In this document: positions 25,093-33,044 of the stretch, piece after piece
Numbering within the stretch: position 1 is the stretch's first letter
Layout of the letters: every line of letters starts with the position of its first letter
Source of the DNA: Clostridiaceae bacterium BRH_c20a
Lineage (GTDB): Bacteria; Bacillota; Peptococcia; Peptococcales; BICA1-8
Assembly: GCA_000961765.1 (NCBI GenBank)
Contig: LADT01000028.1
Location: 1 to 34,589 of the forward strand
Direction of reading: 5' to 3'
DNA: 34,589 nt
Position numbers and translations under genes: made by a program
Notes under the pieces: model-generated
The model's input: only the letters and a program-made list of their open reading frames with translations
Database searches by the model: none
What the model was told of the DNA's origin: nothing

Positions 25093-25434
25093 ATGGCGGA
25101 CAAAAAACTGAAAAATATCTTAAGTGAAGTTGTAAAAGATGTAAAAAATTTGTATGGAGAAAAGCTAAAAGAAATAGTATTATATGGATCTTATTCTCGA
25201 GGTCAAAATGATGATGAATCGGACATTGACTTACTCATTCTTATCGACATCGATGAGTCCGAACTTAAATATTATGATAAAAAACTCAATAATATAATAA
25301 GTGATATAGGATACCGTCATATGAAAGTATTATCGTTAATTGATATTAGTTATGAAAAATTCAACCATTGGGTAGATGTTGTGCCATTTTATAAAAATGT
25401 AAGAAATGAAGGGATTATTGTTTATCAACAGTAA
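25093..25434 (+). CDS. MNT-type nucleotidyltransferase domain protein
   Basis: A 113-aa minimal nucleotidyltransferase. The motif LYGSYSRGQNDDESDIDLLIL (residues ~29-49) has the GS-x-R and D-x-D of the family. Such proteins act as antitoxins of HEPN toxins by adding AMP to them, or are of unknown role. No HEPN gene is found next to it. ATG 25093 has its RBS 20 nt away; ATT 25081, 8 nt from AAGGAG and in frame, would fit better. It stands alone between the island and the VWA gene, under its own likely promoter. Confidence 0.88.
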   Translation: MADKKLKNILSEVVKDVKNLYGEKLKEIVLYGSYSRGQNDDESDIDLLILIDIDESELKYYDKKLNNIISDIGYRHMKVLSLIDISYEKFNHWVDVVPFYKNVRNEGIIVYQQ

Positions 25435-25508
25435 AATAATAACTTTATCAAAATATTGGTAGTGTTTAATCGATCCCATCAGATATTAAAAAAGTTAAAT
25501 AATACAAC

Positions 25509-25558
25509 TGACAGACTGCTGTCACTAACCTCTGGTAATCTAGTATTAGAAGATTACG
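25509..25558 (+). promoter_or_regulatory. Two hairpins before the VWA gene RBS
   Basis: TGACAG-ACTG-CTGTCA (25509-25524) is followed by GTAATCT (25535-25541) pairing with AGATTAC (25551-25557), which ends at the edge of the GGAGGTGAT ribosome site. Such placement could hide or expose the RBS. No T-run, so not a plain terminator. Confidence 0.35.
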
Positions 25559-25570
25559 GAGGTGATTTTT

Positions 25571-26821
25571 TTGAGTGAGAAAATGCAGTTAGACCTCTCG
25601 GTAAGTCATAAGTTTCTAAAACCATTTGAGTTGCAACAAGTATACCTAATGTTGCAGTTGAAGCAGCCCAAAATCGAAGTAGCCCATGAAAGAAGTCCTA
25701 TTAATGTTAGCTTTGTGTTGGATCGGTCAGGATCAATGGCTGGTGAAAAATTGGCCTATACCAAAAAGGCAGTAGCCTTTGCCCTGGAACATCTTGATAG
25801 TAGAGATGATGTTTCCATTGTTACCTTTGATGACCAGGTAGACGTTTTGATACCAGCACAAAAGGCAGTTCATAAAGATCAGCTTATACAAGTACTGCAC
25901 AGTATAAGATCTGGCGGATGTACCAACTTAAGTGGTGGCTTGTTTAAAGGTGTTAGTTTAGTTAAGGAAAAGTTTGAAAAAGAGAATATCAATAGAGTAC
26001 TTCTTTTAACTGATGGATTAGCTAATGCCGGCATTACTGATCCAGCAAAACTACTTGAAAAGGTTAAAGAAATATATAGTCGAAACATCTCTATATCAAC
26101 TTTTGGCGTAGGAGACCATTTTCAGGAAGACTTACTAGTTGATATGGCTGAAGCAGGCGGAGGTAATTTTTATTACATTTCTAGTCCTGATACCCTTCCG
26201 GAGATTTTTAACGAAGAGCTTCAAGGATTATTAAATGTCACAGGTCAAAATCTAGAATTAGCTATTCTACCCTCTGAACAGGTAAAAGTAACGGGGATAC
26301 TTGGCTATGAACCCAAATGGGGTCCTGAGACAAAAATCAACTTGCCTGACATATATAGTGGTGATACCAAGACGATCTTAATAGAACTTACTGTTTCCCC
26401 TCAATTGATCGGTAAGTGTTCTTTAGGTATGGTTAAGTTTAAATATGATGATGTTTTAGAAAGCCTTAGTACTGTTAACTTTAATATCGATGTCAGTGTG
26501 GAAGCAACTAATGATCCGGATATGCTTAATACAGGAGTAGACTTAAAGGTAGTCAAAGAAGTTGAGATTTTTGAAACGGCTAGAATTAAGGAAGAAGCAA
26601 TGAAGCAAGCGGATGCAGGTAATTTTCCAATGGCTAGCACCCTCTTAAACACTCAAAAGGATAAGCTGCATAATTTATATGCATCAATGCAAGATTCGGA
26701 AGTATTAGAGGAAATTAATAAGCTAGAGGCGAATTATCAAATTATGGAAAGCCAGAATTACACAGCTGCAGCTCGTAAGGAAATGAAATATACGAGCCAT
26801 CAAACCCGAAGAAAACGTTAG
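25571..26821 (+). CDS. VWA (von Willebrand factor A) domain protein
   Basis: A 416-aa protein. I chose TTG 25571 because GGAGGTGAT ends 4 nt before it; an in-frame GTG at 25562 overlaps that site. The VWA domain (about residues 35-210) has the complete metal-ion adhesion site: FVLDRSGSMAG (D-x-S-x-S), a later threonine in GGCTNLSGG, and the aspartate in LLLTDGLANAG. The last 100 residues are charged and helical. There is no signal peptide, so it should be cytoplasmic. Its partner is unknown. It begins a run of four close, co-oriented genes (VWA, yhaM, WYL regulator, sbcD-like). Confidence 0.88.
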   Translation: MSEKMQLDLSVSHKFLKPFELQQVYLMLQLKQPKIEVAHERSPINVSFVLDRSGSMAGEKLAYTKKAVAFALEHLDSRDDVSIVTFDDQVDVLIPAQKAVHKDQLIQVLHSIRSGGCTNLSGGLFKGVSLVKEKFEKENINRVLLLTDGLANAGITDPAKLLEKVKEIYSRNISISTFGVGDHFQEDLLVDMAEAGGGNFYYISSPDTLPEIFNEELQGLLNVTGQNLELAILPSEQVKVTGILGYEPKWGPETKINLPDIYSGDTKTILIELTVSPQLIGKCSLGMVKFKYDDVLESLSTVNFNIDVSVEATNDPDMLNTGVDLKVVKEVEIFETARIKEEAMKQADAGNFPMASTLLNTQKDKLHNLYASMQDSEVLEEINKLEANYQIMESQNYTAAARKEMKYTSHQTRRKR

Positions 26822-26837
26822 AGAAAGGCTGATTATT

Positions 26838-27776
26838 ATGGACAGAATATATATACGTGAGTTAGAGGAAGGTAGCAAAATATCTGCTGCCTTCCTTGTA
26901 AAACAAAAACAATTGTTACCCTTTAAAAATAAAAACGGTAAGTTTTTGCATGTTATCCTAGGGGATAGGACCGGGGAGATAGAAGGTAGACTATGGGAAA
27001 TGGCAGAGGATATTTTCACCAGGCTCAATGATAAGAATGTTGTCCATGTTGAAGGTGAAGTAAGCCGCTACAAGGATATTTTTCAAATAAATATTACATC
27101 TATTGCCCCTAGTGAGAGCTATGTTATTGAAGATCTTTTACCGGTGTCAAATAGAAATATTAATGAAATGCAAAATGAGCTTCATGAAGTAATTAGTTCT
27201 ATAGAAAATAAGAATCTAAAAGAGTTATTAGACCGAATCTTTACTGATGAGGAGTTGTATAAAAACTTTACCAGGGCCCCGGCGGCTAAGTTTCACCATC
27301 AAGCTTATATAGGAGGACTCCTAGAGCACACTTTAGGAGTAGTAAAAGTTGCAGATAGCTTAGCTGGTGTTTATCCCGATATTGACAGGGATTTATTGAT
27401 AACTGGTGCACTAGTACATGATATAGGGAAGATAGAAGAATTAGTCTATGACGAGCAGATTGGGTATTCCGATGGAGGAAGATTAATTGGTCATATAGTA
27501 CTCGGAGTGAATTTAATGCAGCGAAATATTGATAGGATTCCGGCATTCCCGGCAAATCTAAAGATCAAGCTTATCCATATGATTGTAAGTCATCATGGAG
27601 AATATGAGTGGCAATCCCCTAAAAGGCCTAAATTCATCGAAGCAATGCTATTACATTATGCAGATATGATTGATGCTCAAGTAGATAAGTTTAATCAGGT
27701 TAAGAATAGTACCGGTGAAAATGAAGCTTGGTCCGGTTGGGTTAAAGGTTTAGATAGATATATTTATTTAAAGTAG
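26838..27776 (+). CDS. yhaM: 3'-5' exoribonuclease YhaM
   Basis: A 312-aa nuclease with an N-terminal OB fold (residues ~15-90) and an HD domain: FHHQAYIGGLLEHTLGVV, then ALVHDIGKIEEL, and the later HMIVSHHGEYEW. Length and order match YhaM of Firmicutes, which degrades RNA (and DNA in vitro) from the 3' end using metal ions. It lies 16 nt after the VWA gene and 8 nt before the WYL regulator gene, in one transcript. Confidence 0.93.
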   Translation: MDRIYIRELEEGSKISAAFLVKQKQLLPFKNKNGKFLHVILGDRTGEIEGRLWEMAEDIFTRLNDKNVVHVEGEVSRYKDIFQINITSIAPSESYVIEDLLPVSNRNINEMQNELHEVISSIENKNLKELLDRIFTDEELYKNFTRAPAAKFHHQAYIGGLLEHTLGVVKVADSLAGVYPDIDRDLLITGALVHDIGKIEELVYDEQIGYSDGGRLIGHIVLGVNLMQRNIDRIPAFPANLKIKLIHMIVSHHGEYEWQSPKRPKFIEAMLLHYADMIDAQVDKFNQVKNSTGENEAWSGWVKGLDRYIYLK

Positions 27777-27784
27777 GTGATATT

Positions 27785-29017
27785 TTGAGTAAGCTACAAA
27801 AAGACATTGAGATTTATCAAGCTATAGTTGGTGAGGTTAGTAGTTGTAGTAACAAAGAAATTGGTGAGATCTGCTCTGACTTAAGCATTACGGAAAAGAG
27901 TTTATTGAATTATCTTGAAGCAGCTGCTCAATATATTGATTTTAGTAATATATTATGGCAAGGGAAGCCTCTCACATTAGAAGGAGTACAGGAATACAAC
28001 AAAAAAAATAAGGTTAAAGCTTCTAAAGAGGTAAATAAATCTGCACGCTTAGCAAAATTGATAAACTTATTAAACAATACAACGCCCCATGGAGGAATGA
28101 CCTTAGAAGACCTAGTAAACAAATTAGACGTAAGTGATCGAACAGTTTATAGGGATTTAGATGATTTAGAGCAAAAGCTAGGAATAATTATTGTTAGACC
28201 TGATAAAGAAGTTGGGGGAACAAAAGGTAAATATAAATTGGAGAACACATATTTGCCTTCTATCAGTCCTGATAAAGCATTATTTATCTTTTTAAGCATC
28301 TTACAGCAAAAGGACACTGCACTAACAGTAGGTATCCAGGAGATTAAACAGGCTTTAATAGGTACCCTTACTAAAAATAAATATAATATTAAAGATATAC
28401 CATTAGAGAAACTCGAAAAGCGCATCTATATAGTTGACCAAACGTTAACGGAACCGGAAAAAGTAAGTGAAAACTTCTTGAAAATTATAAGGGCAATTGA
28501 ACAATCCAATTCAATTGAAATTACATACTTTAAATCTTATAGCCAGGAAATATCAAAAAGAAGAATTGAGCCTTATGGTTTAGTCTGCAAGCATCACAAC
28601 TGGTATTTGATTGCTAATTGTCTAGAGAAAGAAGACCTAAGGACTTTCCGGATTGATCAAATAGAAAGAGTAAGTATTGAAACACAAACTAAATTCACTT
28701 TCCCTTCCAATTTTAATTTGCAAAATCATTTTGAAAATTGCTGGGGAGTATTTCAAGATGAGACGGCAGTTGATGTTAAGGTCAAATTCTCTAATTCTGT
28801 AGCATATAGACTTAAGAAAATAAAGTACCATCCTAGCCAAGAAATAATTGAGGAACTGGAGGATGGATCAATTATAGTCAGTTATAAAATCACTGGAATG
28901 AAAGAGTTTATAGGCTGGCTATTACAATGGAGAACGTCTGCGATAGTTCTCGAACCACAGAGTTTAGTAGACTTATTTAAGAAAAGTTTAAATGATACTT
29001 TAGCACTGTATGAATAG
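27785..29017 (+). CDS. WYL-domain transcriptional regulator
   Basis: A 410-aa protein. TTG 27785 is preceded by AGGTGAT. After an N-terminal ~90-residue helical part there is a DeoR-type helix-turn-helix (TLEDLVNKLDVSDRTVYRDL, near 112-131), then the WYL domain (EITYFKSYSQ..., YGLVCKHHNWYLIANC) that senses ligands such as nucleic acid. WYL regulators often control DNA repair or phage-defence genes, which fits the neighbouring nucleases. No operator can be picked out. Confidence 0.9.
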   Translation: MSKLQKDIEIYQAIVGEVSSCSNKEIGEICSDLSITEKSLLNYLEAAAQYIDFSNILWQGKPLTLEGVQEYNKKNKVKASKEVNKSARLAKLINLLNNTTPHGGMTLEDLVNKLDVSDRTVYRDLDDLEQKLGIIIVRPDKEVGGTKGKYKLENTYLPSISPDKALFIFLSILQQKDTALTVGIQEIKQALIGTLTKNKYNIKDIPLEKLEKRIYIVDQTLTEPEKVSENFLKIIRAIEQSNSIEITYFKSYSQEISKRRIEPYGLVCKHHNWYLIANCLEKEDLRTFRIDQIERVSIETQTKFTFPSNFNLQNHFENCWGVFQDETAVDVKVKFSNSVAYRLKKIKYHPSQEIIEELEDGSIIVSYKITGMKEFIGWLLQWRTSAIVLEPQSLVDLFKKSLNDTLALYE

Positions 29018-29063
29018 TTATGTGTTAAATCTTAAACAAGTCAATTTTAAAGGATGATTTATA

Positions 29064-29897
29064 ATGAAGTTTTTATGTACAGGCGATTTACATATTGGTT
29101 TCCGCAGAAAACTTGACCCCGAGAAAACCATAAAATATTTCTCAGGTATTTTTGAAGATATATATACTTTAGTATGTGTTGAAGATATTGATGCACTTAT
29201 ATTTACAGGTGATATTTTTGATGATAATGAGGTAGATTCCCGATTATTCCAAATTCTAGTCAATTTTATAAACAAAATAAGAAAAGTAAAGATATTCATA
29301 GCACCTGGAAATCACGATCCATATACCTCTGATTCTCCTTATCAAAACTATGAATGGCCTGAAAATGTACATGTTTTCAAGGGGTGGGAAAGCATAGAAG
29401 TTAGTGATTGTATTATCCATGGTTATGGTTATTTAGAAAAGGCTCCAGATATTGATGCATTGCTACAATTGGATAGGACTAAATTTAATACTCAGAAAAC
29501 AAATATAGTTGTAATTCATGGAATTGTTAAAGAATTACAAACTAAAGAAAAAGATAAAAGACCTGCTCTTGAATTTAGTACAAATGACATTATAAATATT
29601 GGGGCAGATTTAGTTCTTTTGGGGCATATTCATAATCCTAGAACTTTATACCAAACAGATAAAATATTAGCAGCATATTCCGGTGAGCCAATTAATCGTT
29701 ATCAGAGAGAACTAGTATCCAGAGGAGTAATTGTTGGAGAAATAAGTGGTAAAATGATTGATCTTAAATTAAGATCATTAAAATGTCCTCAAGAATATAA
29801 AATTTTTTCTAGACGAGGCAGAGACTATTCAAAGCAGCAAGAAAGCTATGAACCTGTTTACCATAATGAACTAAAGTGGGATATGCTTAGAAATTAA
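29064..29897 (+). CDS. SbcD/Mre11-like metallophosphoesterase
   Basis: A 277-aa calcineurin-type phosphoesterase with all motifs: GDLHIG, FTGDIFDDNE, APGNHDPY, VVIHG and LGHIHNP. This combination is typical of SbcD/Mre11 nucleases and related DNA-repair exonucleases. Its ATPase partner would normally follow; here only a 20-codon ORF remains (29916). It is shorter than SbcD, so a distinct subfamily is likely. It shares direction with the WYL and YhaM genes. Confidence 0.9.
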   Translation: MKFLCTGDLHIGFRRKLDPEKTIKYFSGIFEDIYTLVCVEDIDALIFTGDIFDDNEVDSRLFQILVNFINKIRKVKIFIAPGNHDPYTSDSPYQNYEWPENVHVFKGWESIEVSDCIIHGYGYLEKAPDIDALLQLDRTKFNTQKTNIVVIHGIVKELQTKEKDKRPALEFSTNDIINIGADLVLLGHIHNPRTLYQTDKILAAYSGEPINRYQRELVSRGVIVGEISGKMIDLKLRSLKCPQEYKIFSRRGRDYSKQQESYEPVYHNELKWDMLRN

Positions 29898-29915
29898 GTA
29901 AAAGGAAGTTGGAGT

Positions 29916-29978
29916 ATGAGTAAATTAAAAAATGTGCTTAATATTGAGGTTGAGTGGAATACACAACTTTTTAGTTAG
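29916..29978 (+). pseudogene. 20-codon ORF, possible remnant of the SbcC-like partner
   Basis: ATG 29916 follows GGAAGTTGGAG and starts 18 nt after the nuclease stop, the usual place for the ATPase gene. The frame ends at TAG after 20 codons. No Walker A or further coding follows, so the rest appears deleted. The assignment rests on position, not on recognisable protein sequence. Confidence 0.4.
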
Positions 29979-29992
29979 GATTTAGACTATTA

Positions 29993-30043
29993 AAATCATG
30001 TAAATATAGAGAAGTGTACTTATTCTATATGATTTACTTTTTT
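29993..30043 (+). terminator. Terminator-like hairpin after the sbcD-like genes
   Basis: AAATCAT and ATATAGA on the left pair with TCTATATGATTT on the right (imperfect, with a GTAA bulge), followed by ACTTTTTT. It would end the VWA-yhaM-WYL-sbcD transcript. Confidence 0.55.
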
Positions 30044-30299
30044 ATCGAGTATTTTAATAACTTTCCTAAAGATAAACCCCAAATTAGTCCTCCAACTGAT
30101 TGTGTTATAACGGTCCTCGTAGATGTAGAACGAAAAAGATATTTGTCTCGAAAATGACTGGGATTGATTATATTACAAAAACTGTTATATATCCATAAAA
30201 AAAGCCTTTAATCAAAATAGTTGTTGAAGCAACTAAAGGGACTAAAAAGGAAAAAATAACACCAAGGAGACTAACCCACATAAGCCGTGTTGATTGACC
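30034..30299 (-). pseudogene. Frameshifted small membrane protein remnant
   Basis: On the minus strand two frames join with one shift near 30170. The first reads MWVSLLGVIFSFLVPLV and on to YGYITVFVI, then stops; the second continues NPSHFRDKYLFRSTSTRT and VGGLIWGLSLGKLLK to the TAA at 30034-30036. Joined, they give about 80 residues with two hydrophobic segments. I do not recognise the family. No RBS precedes the first ATG (30281), so an upstream part is probably also lost. Bases 30300-30420 hold nothing recognisable beyond AT-rich sequence. Confidence 0.5.
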
Positions 30300-30440
30300 T
30301 CACAAAGTTTGAATAGAATTTTAGTTATTTGAATAAGTTGATAAATATTCCATATATATCAAATAAAAAGAGGAAGAAAATTCAAAAAAGCGAATATAAA
30401 TAATTAGAATATTATAGCTATTTAAAAGGAGGAAGAAAAA

Positions 30441-31199
30441 ATGGCAGGTTGGGAAGGTTTATGGTATTTAATTGGAACAATTGTTTTAGGTATGACCGTT
30501 GTTGCCGCAGTTATCTACTTTTCAGAAAGAATTAGTAAGGAACATGCCACTATCCTAATAGCAGGTACTTTAAGCGGTGTAGTATCTATTGCAAGCGTTA
30601 TGTCCAGTGCCAAATTTAACATGCTTGCTTTGGGTGGAGTCACATTCGTGGTAGCTGGTGGCTCTATGTTTTGGGCAACTATCAGTTTAGGACAGGATTA
30701 CTTGAATGAAATCTACGGACCTAAGACTGCACGGAGTTCAGTATATGCTGGATTTCTTGGGTGGTTAGCCGGCACAATCATGATGGTTTGGCTTTTGAAT
30801 TATGTTCCCACTCCCCCTGATATGTTAAATTTGACCGAACAGGCAAAAAGTGTTCTAGGATCCGTTGCTAGAATTAATATGGCAGCCTTTGTATCCTACT
30901 TGCTTTGCAGTTGGACCAATATTTGGGTTTTCGACCGCATGAAAAAAGCGACTCAAGGCAAGACGGGTTTTTATCTTTGGCTAAGGTCTGTGACCTCAAC
31001 GGCTGCAGCGCAATTGATAGATAGTGTGTTTTTCGTTACCTTAGCATTTGCGGGAACTTTACCTAACAGCGTGTTGATAAATATTGTAATTGCAAACTTA
31101 ATAGTAAAATGGTCCACCAGTGCTGTTGAAATCTTCTGGCTACAGCCTTTAGTTAATAATAAACGAAAAAACGAAAGCGATCTTACATTAGCTACTTAA
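30441..31199 (+). CDS. VUT/YhhQ-like (queuosine precursor transporter-type) membrane protein
   Basis: A 252-aa protein with six or seven membrane spans. The segment DYLNEIYGPKTARSSVYAGF is the hallmark of the VUT/YhhQ family, as is WLRSVTSTAAAQLIDSVFF. YhhQ imports queuosine precursors (preQ0/preQ1). AAAGGAGG precedes the ATG. Here the next gene, 12 nt on, is an amidase-type enzyme rather than a queuosine gene, so the substrate may differ. The two genes form one unit. Confidence 0.82.
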   Translation: MAGWEGLWYLIGTIVLGMTVVAAVIYFSERISKEHATILIAGTLSGVVSIASVMSSAKFNMLALGGVTFVVAGGSMFWATISLGQDYLNEIYGPKTARSSVYAGFLGWLAGTIMMVWLLNYVPTPPDMLNLTEQAKSVLGSVARINMAAFVSYLLCSWTNIWVFDRMKKATQGKTGFYLWLRSVTSTAAAQLIDSVFFVTLAFAGTLPNSVLINIVIANLIVKWSTSAVEIFWLQPLVNNKRKNESDLTLAT

Positions 31200-31211
31200 G
31201 GAGGAATTGGG

Positions 31212-32096
31212 TTGAACTATCTTACCTCAAAAAATGCTGTGTATTCCTTTGATAAAGAAATACCTCCTGCCCTTAGGATAAAATCAGGTGATAGGGTAAC
31301 CTTTAGAACAGGCGATGTGGTGGAACGGGAATTATCACTCCTTACAAAAAGCAAAGAAGAGATAGGGGATACACTTCTTGAATGTATTGGGCCGGTCTTT
31401 GTTGAGGGGGCGTTACCTGGGGATACATTAGCGATTCATATCGAGGAAATAAAATTGGCAGACCGAGGAATAGTGGTTATTAAGCCTGGACTGGGTCTTT
31501 TAGGCTCAGAAGTACAAAAACCAGAATATAAAATTACCCCAGTCTTTAATGATTATGTTCAGTTTACCGAAGATATCAAAATTCCCTTAAGGCCCATGGT
31601 GGGAATTATTGGGACGACTCCAGCTGTATCAGGAATTCCATGTGTATTTCCCGGCACTCATGGGGGGAACCTAGATAGTTTAGAGGTTACAACAGGAAAT
31701 ACTCTCTTTTTACCGGTCTTTTCTCCGGGCGGATTAGTTAGTGTGGGAGATCTCCATTCAGTTATGGGTGATGGGGAGGTGTGTCTAACTGCAATAGAAA
31801 CCCAGGGAACAGTGACTTTACAATTCGAAATCCTTCAGGGACGAACTATTAGAAACCCAAGACTGGAAACAGACACAGATTTGTTAATGATCGCTTCGGC
31901 AGAGTCCATCGAACAGGCTTTACGGGACGCAGTCAAGGATATGATTGAAGTACTGCAGGATAGTAGGGGACTTTCCCGTAATGAGGCTTTGATGCTGGTC
32001 AGTATCTGCGGAGATGCAAAGATAAGCCAGGTAGTAAACCCTCTTTCCACTGTTAAAGTGAGTATGCCAAAGAACATAGTTTTTAGAGAGACATGA
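31212..32096 (+). CDS. Acetamidase/formamidase family protein
   Basis: A 294-aa enzyme of the FmdA/AmdA family, which splits formamide or short amides to ammonia and the acid. TTG 31212 follows AAGGAGG. Family segments seen are GPVFVEGALPGDTLAIHIEEI, the PGTHGGNLDS segment, and LFLPVFSPGGLVSVGDLHSVMGDGEV with catalytic-type His/Asp residues. It lies behind a VUT-type transporter. Substrate is not known; the family also holds many uncharacterised members. Confidence 0.9.
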   Translation: MNYLTSKNAVYSFDKEIPPALRIKSGDRVTFRTGDVVERELSLLTKSKEEIGDTLLECIGPVFVEGALPGDTLAIHIEEIKLADRGIVVIKPGLGLLGSEVQKPEYKITPVFNDYVQFTEDIKIPLRPMVGIIGTTPAVSGIPCVFPGTHGGNLDSLEVTTGNTLFLPVFSPGGLVSVGDLHSVMGDGEVCLTAIETQGTVTLQFEILQGRTIRNPRLETDTDLLMIASAESIEQALRDAVKDMIEVLQDSRGLSRNEALMLVSICGDAKISQVVNPLSTVKVSMPKNIVFRET

Positions 32097-32111
32097 GGTC
32101 GTTTGAAGTGA

Positions 32112-32141
32112 CCCCCTATGATTGTTGTGAAAAATAGGGGG
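32112..32141. repeat. Hairpin after the amidase gene
   Basis: CCCCCTAT (32112-32119) and ATAGGGGG (32134-32141) form an 8-bp stem with a 14-nt loop. No T-run follows on either strand, so it may stop transcription weakly or protect the mRNA end. Confidence 0.5.
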
Positions 32142-32530
32142 CAATAATAAAGGCATAATAGAGTAATGGATTTTTAAGAATGTGCTGTAGTTTTTCTGAG
32201 AAGTTTTGATATGTTAGTTTTTTTATAGGCTACTACTTACGAAAAACAAGCTTTGTAGCTTAAGGGAAAATTAACATGGCTAGCCAACGGAAAGCAAGTT
32301 TTGATAAAACCTAACCATAAGGGAACGCCACCATGAGGGGCGTGTGTCTTACAAGTCATATGTGGCCAATTGTAAATGGATCGTCTGATGAGTTAATTAA
32401 TGAATTAGTAGTCAATATGAGCCCTGTGCTCATAAAGTTGATACCGCCTGCTTTATCAACCTTTCTGCTTTCGTAGTGGGGGAATGCTGCATAAAATGGA
32501 TTTTTTAAACCTAAAAGAAAGCAGTCAAAA
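32142..32530. other. Non-coding, decayed stretch
   Basis: No gene is seen. At 32270-32345 there are compact self-pairing segments (TGGCTAGCCA; ACGCC...GGCGT around 32325-32341), with AACGGAAAGC and AACCTAACC nearby, loosely like domain I of a group II intron. No intron-encoded protein or clear 5'/3' ends are present. Confidence 0.3.
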
Positions 32531-32533
32531 TGT

Positions 32534-32825
32534 AATTTCAACCACAGATCCAGAGGTTTAGATATTGCAGCCCCATATGGAACTTATGTTAGAGCAGCTG
32601 GTGATGGTGTAGTTACTTTCGCAGGCTGGGATTCTGTATATAGACGCATGGTTGCGGTTGATCATGGTTATGGCTATAAGTATGGCCATAACTCCGCATT
32701 AACTGTTAAAGTAGGACAAAAGGTTAAACGAATTGCTAGGATAGGCAGTACAGGGAGAAGTACAGGATTTTAGAATATTTGTAAATGGAGACTTAGTTAA
32801 TCCATTAGATATATTGGAAGAGTAA
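32534..32825 (+). pseudogene. M23 (LytM-type) peptidase C-terminal remnant
   Basis: Translation gives NHRSRGLDIAAPYGTYVRAA, the first zinc-site region of M23 endopeptidases, then DHGYGYKYGHNSALTVKVGQ and IGSTGRSTG. The expected PHLHFE motif is missing: after STG the frame stops, while a shifted frame goes on as FRIFVNGDLVNPLDILEE to the TAA at 32823-32825. A small deletion thus removed the second zinc site. The N-terminal part is also absent. It once cleaved peptidoglycan peptides and is now dead. A terminator follows. Confidence 0.8.
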
Positions 32826-32828
32826 AAA

Positions 32829-32858
32829 TAGGATGCGTGAGTCAGCATCCTACTTTTT
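32829..32858. terminator. Bidirectional intrinsic terminator
   Basis: TAGGATGC (32829-32836) pairs with GCATCCTA (32845-32852), loop of 8 nt, with TTTTT on the right and AAAAAT on the left (T-run on the other strand). It separates the converging M23 and histidine-kinase remnants. Confidence 0.85.
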
Positions 32859-32972
32859 ATTCATTAAACAAACATTTAAAACTAGCAAAGAAAAGCTAAA
32901 GGTTGTACCTTCACCTATGTTACTTTCGACAGATATTGATCCCCCATCTTTTTTTACAATCTCTTCCTGACT
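32850..32972 (-). pseudogene. Histidine kinase C-terminal remnant
   Basis: On the minus strand, after a TAA, about 40 codons read KKDGGSISVESNIGEGTTFSF and then a short tail to TAG. This is the last part (G2 box, GEGTTF) of a HATPase_c domain of sensor kinases. Everything upstream, including the phospho-His region, is gone; the IS and its terminator now lie there. Confidence 0.75.
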
Positions 32973-32990
32973 TTATGAGAAACAAAGCAA

Positions 32991-33033
32991 AAAAACGTTG
33001 AAACGCTTGTAATACGGACGTTTCAACGTTTTT
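32991..33033. terminator. Strong hairpin terminator beside the IS transposase
   Basis: AAAAACGTTGAAACG (32991-33005) and CGTTTCAACGTTTTT (33019-33033) form a perfect 15-bp stem with a 13-nt loop and T-runs on both strands. It lies 12 nt after the transposase stop, so it ends transposase mRNA and may be part of the IS end. Confidence 0.85.
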
Positions 33034-33044
33034 AAATTGTCCTA

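Noticed and set aside
25435-25560. HEPN toxin partner for the MNT gene
   Set aside because: Only 126 bases without a credible frame remain before the next gene.
32270-32345. c-di-GMP or c-di-AMP riboswitch before the M23 remnant
   Set aside because: The conserved core strings of those classes are not present.
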